A DNA stretch of 64,000 bases from Chitinophaga oryziterrae (GTDB lineage Bacteria > Bacteroidota > Bacteroidia > Chitinophagales > Chitinophagaceae): contig NZ_WRXO01000001.1 in the NCBI RefSeq assembly GCF_009758125.1, positions 682,001 through 746,000 on the forward strand. Reading direction: 5' to 3'. Under the pieces are notes generated by a model. The model was given only the letters and a program-made list of their open reading frames with translations. It had not been told where the DNA came from and did no database searches. A program made the position numbers and the translations under genes. Shown here piece by piece: positions 25,167 to 32,392 of this stretch (positions are counted from its first letter, which is position 1; each line of letters begins with the position of its first letter).

Positions 25167-25979
25167 TTATTTCATCTGGCTCATCAACATCTTATCAAAT
25201 AATTTGTCCGATAACACTTTTCTAATAAATAACATTGGCTTTGCCATAGTACCACCAATATATCTTGTCCTCGGATGTTTCGCCTCGATACCTTTTTTAA
25301 TCAGTTTAGCAATAACAATAGGATCGACAGCATTCTTTTCCATCGATGAATACATTTTTCCAATGGCGGCTGCTAGTTTACCGTAAACTGTATTGCCTGA
25401 AACACGCATCATATCGTCGGCGCCTATAGTAGTCATTTCAGATTTTGTACCACCTGGTTCAATTACAATTACATCAACGCCAAATTGTCTTACTTCATTT
25501 CGTAGTGAATCACTCAAGCCTTCTATAGCAAATTTACTGGCATGATACCAACTGCCCATCGGCAAGCCAACTTTACCTCCTACAGAGGAGATATTAACGA
25601 TCTTTCCATACTTTTTTTCCCGCATTCCGGGTAACACCAATTGTATCAGTCGCGCTACACCGAACAGATTTATTTCCAGCTGTTTTTTTGCTTCGGCTAT
25701 TGGTACGTCCTCCAGTGCACCATAAGAACCAAGTCCTGCACTATTGATCAGGATATCTACGCTCCCTGTCTCATCTAATACTTTATCAACACAGGCAACG
25801 ACACTGTCATCACTGATAATATCCAGCGCAATAGGCTGTATACCGTATTCTTTCAATTCCTGCATTTTTTCAATTCTGCGCGCTGCACCATAAACTTTGT
25901 AACCCTTTTGGGCCATGTATATAGCTGTTGCTTGACCGATCCCTGAAGACGCACCTGTAACTAACACTGTCTTTGTCAT
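25167..25979 (-). CDS. Short-chain dehydrogenase/reductase
   Basis: 270 aa from the ATG at 25979 (MTKTVLVTGASSGIGQATAI). Classical SDR motifs: TGASSGIG cofactor loop, LDI, NSAG, the catalytic Ser in NISSVGG and the Y-x3-K pair in YHASK. It would oxidise or reduce a small alcohol or carbonyl with NAD(P)H. The open frame continues to 26012 but has no better start. Cotranscribed with the Crp/Fnr gene. Confidence 0.9.
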   Translation of the reverse strand: MTKTVLVTGASSGIGQATAIYMAQKGYKVYGAARRIEKMQELKEYGIQPIALDIISDDSVVACVDKVLDETGSVDILINSAGLGSYGALEDVPIAEAKKQLEINLFGVARLIQLVLPGMREKKYGKIVNISSVGGKVGLPMGSWYHASKFAIEGLSDSLRNEVRQFGVDVIVIEPGGTKSEMTTIGADDMMRVSGNTVYGKLAAAIGKMYSSMEKNAVDPIVIAKLIKKGIEAKHPRTRYIGGTMAKPMLFIRKVLSDKLFDKMLMSQMK

Positions 25980-26356
25980 TTCTTCGATTTTAAAAGTTAA
26001 AGAATAAGGCAAAGGTCTCTTATAAAAAAATGATACGATTTGCCATTTGGCAAAAAAGGAGGCTTCTCAATTATCTTTCAGATCAGGAGACTATACCGTG
26101 TATATACCAGCAGGGAATAAACATTTAAAATGCCGCAACAGAATATTTTATACTCAAAAGTAAGGCTTTTAGAAATGTGATGAGAGGAGTAAGAGATATC
26201 CAATTCTTTCTTTTTAGACTAACTAAACTTAATACATGACAAAACTCAATCCCCAAGAATTCAACTTGATCCAATTCAACTTGATCCTCTTTCGGGCGAG
26301 ATAAGCACCAATGAAAAAAGGACAAACCATCTTTCGATAATTTGTCCCTTTTCTTA

Positions 26357-26468
26357 GCGGCCCCAGGTATCGGAACCTCGAACCAAATTATGCAGGATTG
26401 GATCCATTTGGGAGGTGTTTAGGGCCTGGAAGGTGAATATAATATAATAAAAGTTCGAGGTTGGTATA
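26357..26468 (+). repeat. Family-1 intergenic repeat, copy C
   Basis: About 112 bp: GCGGCCCCAGGTATCGGAAC, CTCGAACCAAATTATGCAGG, TTTGGGAGGTGTTTAGGG, AAAAGTTCGAGGTTGGTATA. It is preceded by a GGACAAA/TTTGTCC hairpin (26320-26347) that is almost the same as the one at 16089. Confidence 0.8.
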
Positions 26469-26703
26469 GCATGAAGTTTGAGCTTTAGTTATAATTTTAT
26501 AATATAAAATCTTATTTATACGTGTTGGTGTGTTTCGGATTTGCTACTTTTATCTGCCACTGAACAGTCTTATTCCTGAACAAAAATCCCGGCAATTTAC
26601 TTTAAATAGGTATTCATTTCATTGATAATGTTTGTTTCTATCACTGAAAAGATTAATACAAATATTGTTAAAACGTGTCAATGATGGCTGACAGGTAATT
26701 TTT

Positions 26704-26968
26704 ATTTCCAGCAATATGGGATTGCTTCGTAATGCTGCATAGAATGGCTCCGGTTATCGTTTATCAAAGGCCGCAGTTAATATGTATGCAGCAATGTTAG
26801 GAACAAGAGTAGCGAATAAAAATATAAAGGTTACTTGCAGGCGAAATCAGGTGGTGAACATGCGCCATTAACAGTGGAAGAATCTGCAGAAGGACTTTAT
26901 CATGGTATAATTACGAACACGGAGAGTGGGAAGTTTTGGAATATCATGATTGCGGGTATTGATAGGCA
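26704..26968 (+). pseudogene. Short-chain dehydrogenase remnant
   Basis: Pieces of one SDR are read across several frames: ISSNMGLLRNAA, a stop, NGSGYR, a +1 shift, LSKAAVNMYAAMLGTRVANK (Y-x3-K helix), then a shift to AKSGGEHAPLTVEESAEGLY, the usual SDR C-terminal 'PLT-EES' motif. At least one stop and two frameshifts make it dead. It is not a copy of the intact SDR at 25167-25979, whose motifs differ. Confidence 0.65.
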
Positions 26969-27118
26969 TGGGCTGGTGGTAAGCCAAATCTTGTTAACGT
27001 AGCAGTCACCAGAGCGAAGGAAGTGATGTATGTGGTGGGCAATCGCAACTTATGGAAAGATGCAGGTGTATTTAAAGAATTATCAGATAAACTTCCTGTA
27101 AGAAAGGCTACCCGATAG
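26969..27118 (+). pseudogene. C-terminal fragment of a superfamily I helicase
   Basis: The frame reads WAGGKPNLVNVAVTRAKEVM, YVVGNRNLWKDAGVFKELSD and stops at 27118. NVAVTRA is motif VI of superfamily I (UvrD/Dna2-like) helicases. Only the last ~50 residues survive, fused to the SDR remnant. Confidence 0.65.
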
Positions 27119-27145
27119 GGCAGCCTTTCTTACAGGAAGTTTATC
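27086..27145. repeat. 24-bp perfect inverted repeat joining two gene remnants
   Basis: 27086-27109 and 27122-27145 are exact reverse complements, and the 12-bp loop adds CCC/GGG. The left arm codes for the end of the helicase fragment (SDKLPVRK) and the right arm covers the end of the hydrolase fragment on the other strand. It would form a very stable hairpin but has no T tail. Confidence 0.85.
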
Positions 27146-27340
27146 AACAATTTATTTACAGCTTCTGGTGCTTCTAAATTTGTAAGATGGGGATGCATCC
27201 GGAATGATAATGATATGAACGTTTGTTGTTCTTAATGCTTCTGCAAGCGCATAGACTGAGGCAACAGGTGTACTGGTATCTTTATCTCCCACAATAATCA
27301 ATGCAGGCTCATCCGACCTTATTTGCGCACTGGAAGTTTG
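27130..27340 (-). pseudogene. C-terminal fragment of an alpha/beta hydrolase
   Basis: The minus strand reads EPALIIVGDKDTSTPVASVY, ALAEALRTTNVHIIIIPDA, then after a one-base shift HPHLTNLEAPEAVNKLLINF and a stop. The acid (GDKD) and the His of a hydrolase triad (in the HLTNLEAP segment) can be seen, but everything before is lost at the group II intron remnant that begins at 27342. Confidence 0.65.
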
Positions 27341-27341
27341 G

Positions 27342-27459
27342 AATCACACCGCCTATGGTTGAAACACACCGTAGGGGCTGAATAATAGGAGCCGTATGAT
27401 GCGCAAGTATCACGTACGGATCTGTGAGGGACTCAGGGGGAGGTTCCCTGGGTCTACTC
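27342..27459 (+). mobile_element. Group II intron 3' end remnant (domains V-VI), copy 2
   Basis: 27389-27422 is a canonical 34-nt domain V with the catalytic GAGCCG and paired ACGTACGGATC end; domain VI (27423-27459) ends TCTACTC. It is nearly identical to 24447-24560, including the 47 bp before domain V, but keeps GAGCCG and has a longer domain VI. No reverse transcriptase ORF or 5' half is present. It abuts the broken hydrolase gene. Confidence 0.8.
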
Positions 27460-27807
27460 GATTATCTGCAATTCTGTCCTTTATTATGAAATGAAATGGA
27501 TTTCCGTTTTGGGACTATTTTTTAAATGTTTGAACACTATGGTTATACTACGTAGTTAATCTATCAATTATTGCATTTCATATAGTATCTCGTTCAAGGT
27601 AATCAGCATTTCCCCCCATTCTTCAAAGGAATCAGATAGGCGGATTTTTCAAACCAGAATACTTTATGTGGTTGGATTAAATTGCCCGATACCGTCAGCA
27701 TAAAGAAAACAGGCGGAGGGAAAAACATTGCTATTCAGGATAATATATTAATTTGCAGCTATACTAAATTGATCTCTATCAATATCCTAGCCTTTTTTAA
27801 GTCCTTT
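27460..27807. other. Intergenic, nothing recognised
   Basis: About 350 bp between the intron remnant and the SUKH gene. The frame of the next gene is open from 27682 but with atypical codons before 27808. Confidence 0.35.
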
Positions 27808-28719
27808 ATGCACAAAAAGCAAACATTGCTCATCCCTGAAGACTATACCGAGTTTTTGTACTGGGTGAAGGAAAGAACGGAAACATTCTGGAGCAAAAGC
27901 AAATCCTCCAGCAATACTGAGGCATATCCCTGTCCTCAATGGGTAGAGGGGGCAAAATGGATCGGAATGACCGATGAACAGATTGATGCCACCGAGGCAA
28001 AGTATGACATCAAGTTTATGCCGGAGCATAGAGCCTTCTTACGTATCCTGCATACTATAGACAGGAAAAAGGTAAGTGAGTATGAAGAAGAAAGAGAAAC
28101 CCAAACTTATCAAACATCTTTCTTCTATAATTGGCTGAAAGATGAGGATGAAATCGTTTCTAGACTGAACTGGCCTTACCGGACCGTGTTTGAGGATGTA
28201 TCACCACCTCAGGGCGTATGGCTAAAGTCCTGGGGCACAAGACCATCGTCCGTAGAAGAGAAGGAGCGTATCTTTGCAGACTGGTATGCGAAGGCACCTA
28301 AATTACTGCCGCTTACTTCACATAGATTTTTAGTTAGTCGGGATGATCTGGCCGACCGTCCTGTGTTATCTGTTTATGGGTCTGATACCATTGTGTATGG
28401 ATGGGATCTCCGGTTATATTTGCTGAATGAGATCACGGACCATCTAGATCTCTACGTACCGGTTTTTGACGAAGAAGATCAATGCTATTATGCTGAGTAC
28501 AGAGATGAATTAACGGAAGTATTTGACCTTGCGAAACAGAAGTTACCAGGTAAAGATATTCCTTATTGGAAGGAATTAATGCTGTATTGGAGTTCGGGGT
28601 GGTCTAGTTTTGGATTAAAACATCCTGGTGATAATGGAGAAACAGTCCAGCCCATCATGCCTACATATGTACCGGATGACCAGGAACCGGCTCAGAAAAG
28701 GTTCAGAGGGTTTGAATAA
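27808..28719 (+). CDS. SUKH-superfamily (SMI1/KNR4-like) protein
   Basis: 303 aa from the ATG at 27808; the extension to 27682 is rejected as non-homologous. The front (MTDEQIDATEAKYDIKFMPE HRAFL) matches the helix that opens SMI1/KNR4 domains, and the middle (LLPLTSHRFLVS, PVLSVYGSDTIVYGWDLRLY) matches the conserved 'PI-HRY...SVY-TD-I-YG-DL-YL' core. SUKH proteins are often immunity proteins for secreted polymorphic toxins. No toxin gene is adjacent, so this may be an orphan immunity gene or a stand-alone cytosolic protein. Confidence 0.65.
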   Translation: MHKKQTLLIPEDYTEFLYWVKERTETFWSKSKSSSNTEAYPCPQWVEGAKWIGMTDEQIDATEAKYDIKFMPEHRAFLRILHTIDRKKVSEYEEERETQTYQTSFFYNWLKDEDEIVSRLNWPYRTVFEDVSPPQGVWLKSWGTRPSSVEEKERIFADWYAKAPKLLPLTSHRFLVSRDDLADRPVLSVYGSDTIVYGWDLRLYLLNEITDHLDLYVPVFDEEDQCYYAEYRDELTEVFDLAKQKLPGKDIPYWKELMLYWSSGWSSFGLKHPGDNGETVQPIMPTYVPDDQEPAQKRFRGFE

Positions 28720-28830
28720 ATGGGGCATAATTTTCTCATGAATATCCTGTCATTGCAAATGCCGATTCGTTATATGTAATCTTAATTCTTGTGTAGAATT
28801 GATCGGTTTTGATCATCTAATTATTTAAAC

Positions 28831-28963
28831 TTAAAAGCCTCCAAGTTATTGAACTTGAAGGCTTTTAAAGCTTGCGGGGTGTAGGTTACAACTTTCGAAC
28901 CGGTTTACAGATGATTTATCTGGTATTTACTCATTTATTAGGCAGGCTCATTTATAATAAGCA
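28831..28963 (+). repeat. Family-2 intergenic repeat, copy 2, with tRNA-terminator-like hairpin
   Basis: Hairpin TTAAAAGCCTCCAAGTT / AACTTGAAGGCTTTTAA (28831-28867), then AAAGCTTGCGGGG, TCGAACCGGTTTACAGATG and ATTTACTCATTTATTAGGCA. The front half is shared with family-1 copy A and with the tRNA-Asp 3' flank, while the second half is shared with copies at 4029 and 41658. Confidence 0.65.
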
Positions 28964-28974
28964 TAGCATAAGCT

Positions 28975-29072
28975 GCCATAATGCATTATTTACCAGCAGT
29001 TATGGCGAAATATAAATTTTTATATTCTGCCACAAGTGTTTATTTTTGAACAGTTGTGGCGAAATATAAATT
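28975..29072 (+). promoter_or_regulatory. Duplicated inverted-repeat operator upstream of the ATPase gene
   Basis: Unit 1: GCCATAA (28975-28981) / TTATGGC (29000-29006). Unit 2: GCCACAA (29029-29035) / TTGTGGC (29054-29060). Both have 18-bp spacers and both are followed by GAAATATAAATT. The one difference between the stems is compensated on both arms, so pairing or dyad symmetry is conserved. TATTTTTG at 29041-29048, inside unit 2, fits a Bacteroidota -7 box, 33 bp before the start codon. Probably a binding site for a dimeric repressor. Confidence 0.55.
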
Positions 29073-29080
29073 ATACCTAG

Positions 29081-30514
29081 ATGGAACAACTTATAGGAAG
29101 AGAAGAAGAAAAGCTACTATTACAGAGGGCCTTGGACTCTAATGAAGCTGAATTGGTGGCCATATACGGCCGTCGAAGAATAGGGAAAACTTTTCTAATC
29201 AGGAAGTTCTTTGAGAAGCAAATAATTTTTGAATTTTCGGGCATCCATAATGCAACGCTGAGTGACCAACTGGCCAATTTCGGTCAGGCGCTGACACTCT
29301 CTATGAAAAGTTTGCCTGTAGAAACCCCGGTTAATTGGCGGCAGGCTTTTAACATGCTGGAAAAATGTATAGGTCCTCTTATAAAAAAGCAAAAGCGAGT
29401 TTTATTCTTTGATGAATTTCCCTGGATACAAACACCAAGATCAGGGTTTATGCAGGCATTTGAATATTTCTGGAATATGTGGGCCTCCCGGCAAAAAAAT
29501 CTGGTCGTAGTAATCTGCGGATCTGCTGCGTCCTGGATGATTCAGAAAGTAATTAACAACCGCGGTGGACTTCATAACAGGGTAACAAAAAGAATTCGCC
29601 TGCTACCTTTTAATCTTAGTGAAACGGCAGCCTATCTGAAAAGTAGAAAGATAAACCTGGATCAATATCAATTGCTGCAGCTTTACATGGCAATGGGTGG
29701 TGTTCCTTTATATCTTAAAGAAGTGAATACCGGAGAAAGCGCAGCACAGGTATTAGATAGAACATGTTTTAAAAAGAGCGGTTTGTTGCATGATGAATTC
29801 AAAATACTTTATCATTCATTATTTGAAAAAGCCATATATCATATAGAAGTGGTCAGAGCATTGGCGGCTAAATCCGGCGGGCTTACAAGAAATGAAATAA
29901 TTGAAGCCTGCTCGCTTACATCCGGAGGGGGAACCACACAATTATTGGAAGAACTGTCGGAATCAGGATTTATAACTCCCTATATACCTTTTGATAAAAC
30001 TGTCAGGGACAGCATATATAAGCTTACGGATGAATATTCACTTTTCTACATAAAATTCATAGAAAATATCAAATCGCAAGGGGCCGGTACCTGGTTAAGG
30101 CTATCAGAAAGCACATCATGGAAAAGCTGGAGTGGCCTTGCATTCGAAAGTATATGTCTTAAACACGCTCAGCAGATTAAAAAAGCAATAGGAATAGCTG
30201 ATGTGTATACCGAAGTATCTCCATGGCGTTATGCTTCCAAAAAGAAGGAGCAAGGGGCCCAAATAGATCTTCTGTTTGACAGAAAAGATAATTGTATCAA
30301 TCTATGTGAGATTAAATTTACTCTTTCCGAATTTATTATAGATAAAAACTACGCTGCGGTATTAAAACAAAAAGAAGCTATATTTCGTGAGAGAACCCAA
30401 ACCCGTAAAACGCTTTTTCTTACACTTATCACCACCTATGGCGCAAAAAAAAACAATAACTACATTAATCTTATACAGAAAGAAATTACTATGGAGGCTT
30501 TATTTAAAGACTAA
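29081..30514 (+). CDS. AAA-type ATP-binding protein with DUF234-like C-terminus
   Basis: 477 aa, full length. Walker A GRRRIGKTF (30-38), Walker B VLFFDEFPW (D111, E112), sensor-like VVVICGSAASWM, then a winged-helix region (GLTRNEIIEACSL...GFITPYIPF) and a C-terminal nuclease-like DUF234 region with the E-x-D...E-x-K pattern (QIDLLFDRKDNCINLCEIKF). This archaeal-type ATPase family is widespread in Bacteroidota, often on islands and in multiple copies; its role is uncertain, perhaps a defence or mobile-element function. A truncated paralogue lies at 17102-17341. The ATG at 29081 follows a duplicated operator. Confidence 0.85.
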   Translation: MEQLIGREEEKLLLQRALDSNEAELVAIYGRRRIGKTFLIRKFFEKQIIFEFSGIHNATLSDQLANFGQALTLSMKSLPVETPVNWRQAFNMLEKCIGPLIKKQKRVLFFDEFPWIQTPRSGFMQAFEYFWNMWASRQKNLVVVICGSAASWMIQKVINNRGGLHNRVTKRIRLLPFNLSETAAYLKSRKINLDQYQLLQLYMAMGGVPLYLKEVNTGESAAQVLDRTCFKKSGLLHDEFKILYHSLFEKAIYHIEVVRALAAKSGGLTRNEIIEACSLTSGGGTTQLLEELSESGFITPYIPFDKTVRDSIYKLTDEYSLFYIKFIENIKSQGAGTWLRLSESTSWKSWSGLAFESICLKHAQQIKKAIGIADVYTEVSPWRYASKKKEQGAQIDLLFDRKDNCINLCEIKFTLSEFIIDKNYAAVLKQKEAIFRERTQTRKTLFLTLITTYGAKKNNNYINLIQKEITMEALFKD

Positions 30515-30630
30515 ATACCGTGGTGTCTTCCCAGGAAGTTCAGCTCGATCTGTTTTATTGAAGATCTACTCGATCCAGATCGACTATGAAAAAATTAAAG
30601 AGGGATAATTATCAAGTTTACATAAAACTA

Positions 30631-30670
30631 ATGGGAATAATCAAGCATAATCATACTTAATTATTCCCAT
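30631..30670. terminator. Hairpin in front of family-1 repeat D
   Basis: Perfect 11-bp inverted repeat ATGGGAATAAT / ATTATTCCCAT. It lies 117 bp downstream of the ATPase stop and directly before repeat D. No long T run on the plus strand. Confidence 0.5.
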
Positions 30671-30677
30671 TCAACTT

Positions 30678-30788
30678 GCGGCCCCAGGTATCGTAAACTC
30701 GAACCAGATTATGCAGGATTGGATGGGTTTGGGAGGTGTTTAGGCCGAATGAGTGAATTTAGTATGCAAAAAGTTCGAGGTTGGTACA
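30678..30788 (+). repeat. Family-1 intergenic repeat, copy D
   Basis: About 111 bp: GCGGCCCCAGGTATCGTAAA, CTCGAACCAGATTATGCAGG, TTTGGGAGGTGTTTAGG, AAAAAGTTCGAGGTTGGTAC. Same orientation as copies A-C. Confidence 0.8.
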
Positions 30789-31026
30789 ATTGGAAAATAG
30801 AATGTGAGTTAGTCTTTAGCGTTTACCTCCCGTTTTAGATTGCAGGACTTACGGACATTGTTTCAAATGGCGACTGTCGGCCTATCATTCAATTGCCTTA
30901 GATAGTTGGATAACTTGAGTTGTTGATGCACAAAAACTGCATAAATGAGCTCAAGAGTAAAAGTAAATTAGCCTGGAGTAACTTCCAGATGCATGTTGAA
31001 TTGAATTAATTATTCAATTAACTATC
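30789..31026. other. Intergenic, nothing recognised
   Basis: About 240 bp of AT-rich sequence between repeat D and the decayed small-protein copy. No frame or hairpin of note. Confidence 0.35.
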
Positions 31027-31240
31027 GACTGCAACTTCAGGAGGAGAATCGTGTATCTATGTCTATTGTAAAGGATTGAATGGACAGACTTACTTCTGCA
31101 AAAAAAGACACTAACTCTACCTCATCTGTAACAACAGTTTTTTTATTATATGGTAAGACTTATAATTAACATTTGGAAATTATCCACGTAAGAGATGATT
31201 TCTTCCAAACTGATTTCCAAATTTACAGTTAAAGTGTATG
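31027..31240 (+). pseudogene. Decayed copy of the small secreted protein gene and of the downstream junction
   Basis: The frame reads TATSGGESCIYVYCKGLNGQTYFC and then shifts to TNSTSS-VTTVF, matching the end of the 31774-32268 protein (TATSGGQACATIDCKGNNLQ TYTC, STSSSVTTIF). The homology continues past the stop into ATTAACATTTGGA and the GTAAGAGATG-TTCTTC-AA block that in the intact locus lies at the front of the beta-propeller gene. A stop and frameshift show it is inactive. This is a duplication followed by decay. Confidence 0.75.
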
Positions 31241-31773
31241 AGCAATGTTAACATTTCGTTTAAGATTTAACGTTGCTATTAACAGTTCATTTAACGTTTT
31301 AGAATATGAAATTATCCATGAATCTTTTTTCCTTTTTTTTAAAATTTAGCTTTACTTTAGACAAACAATCGGACGATGTAGCGTTTAATCCAATAACCCG
31401 AACCGATAACGAAATCTGAATGAAGGGAGGAAACTCATACATAATGTAATTGTTTGTAAAGTGACTATTATTGAGAATGTTAGCTATTTAGTTCAATATA
31501 TGACCTGCTACGTTGAATTGTATCAAACCAATTTTTAAATAAAGCAATATGAAAAGAACCACTATTAAAGTAAGAATAACCGGCGTTACACTTGCGACAA
31601 TATTTTTGTAAAATAAGATCATAATCCAATCTTAAAGTGTTGCAACCCATACCCCGTGATCATGGCACGCTTCCCTGTTCTACACCTGCACACAGTTTAA
31701 CCTATGCAATACTAATCTGATAGGATACCATCACTATACACTGATAATTTTCAGCCATTGAATCAAAAAAATC
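31241..31773. other. Leader/intergenic region of the small-protein operon with an aborted signal-peptide ORF
   Basis: About 530 bp. At 31549-31611 a 20-codon frame (MKRTTIKVRITGVTLATIFL, then stop) resembles the signal sequence of another small exported peptide, cut short. The promoter of the operon must lie here, but no good TTG/TAnnTTTG pair is visible. Confidence 0.4.
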
Positions 31774-32268
31774 ATGAAAAAGAACTATCTCAAAAACATT
31801 ACCATTGGTTTAGGCCTTGCTGCATTCCTCATCGGAGTGAGCATTTCCTTTTCTTCTTATGGTTCAGCCAACGCTGCCACAGCGGCGGTAACAGCACCTT
31901 GCTATACTCCTAATTATAGCATGACTTGTCCTGCCCAGACGACAGCTACTGTAACTATTACAGGTTCCTCTAGTCAGACAGTTGCGCTGACCCCAACTGC
32001 CAATGGTGGATTTAAGATCTCGCTTTTTGGACAGGAAATCACTATACCTGTAGGATCCGGAAAAACTACTACTACTGTGACAGACTCAAACGGGTCAACT
32101 TATACCGTTACAATTACCATTGGAAGTAGTTATCAAATTGTTTGCAAAACAGCAACTTCAGGAGGACAAGCTTGTGCCACCATCGATTGTAAAGGCAACA
32201 ATTTACAAACTTACACTTGCGCAGATCCTGGTACCAGCACTAGCTCATCTGTAACAACAATTTTTTAA
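31774..32268 (+). CDS. Secreted six-Cys, Ser/Thr-rich small protein
   Basis: 164 aa. A signal peptide (1-34, cleavage likely after ANA at 32-34) is followed by a mature part of about 130 residues, rich in Thr/Ser and beta-strand-like (TTATVTITGSSSQTV, KTTTTVTDSNGSTYTVTITI), with six cysteines at 43, 52, 124, 134, 139 and 149. This suggests an exported, disulfide-bonded beta-sandwich. The three D-S/T sites do not fit the known Bacteroidota O-glycosylation motif D-(S/T)-(A/I/L/V/M/T) (for example D-S-N), but the domain offers many Thr/Ser on strands. It is the first gene of a plus-strand cluster running to 41542, and a decayed duplicate sits 0.6 kb upstream. Family not recognised; it is the probable substrate of the operon. 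Confidence 0.75.
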   Translation: MKKNYLKNITIGLGLAAFLIGVSISFSSYGSANAATAAVTAPCYTPNYSMTCPAQTTATVTITGSSSQTVALTPTANGGFKISLFGQEITIPVGSGKTTTTVTDSNGSTYTVTITIGSSYQIVCKTATSGGQACATIDCKGNNLQTYTCADPGTSTSSSVTTIF

Positions 32269-32392
32269 TCATTAAAACCAGGAGATTCCTTTAAGCCTTG
32301 TAAAGTGCTGTAAGGATCATTATTAACATTTGGAGACTATGAGTGTAAGAGATGGTATTCTTCTAAGCAGGTTTCCCAATTTACTTTTACCA

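Noticed and set aside
26125..26325. Minus-strand 66-codon ORF next to repeat C
   Set aside because: Low-complexity product without recognisable domain; lies over the hairpin region.
22066..30788. Family-1 repeats as integron attC sites
   Set aside because: The inverted-repeat ends and spacing are attC-like in size, but the GTTRRRY core is not present, no integron integrase is seen, and genes between copies are multi-gene operons on both strands.
22066..30788. CRISPR array
   Set aside because: Repeats are ~110 bp and 2-4 kb apart; no short regularly spaced repeats or cas genes exist in the window.
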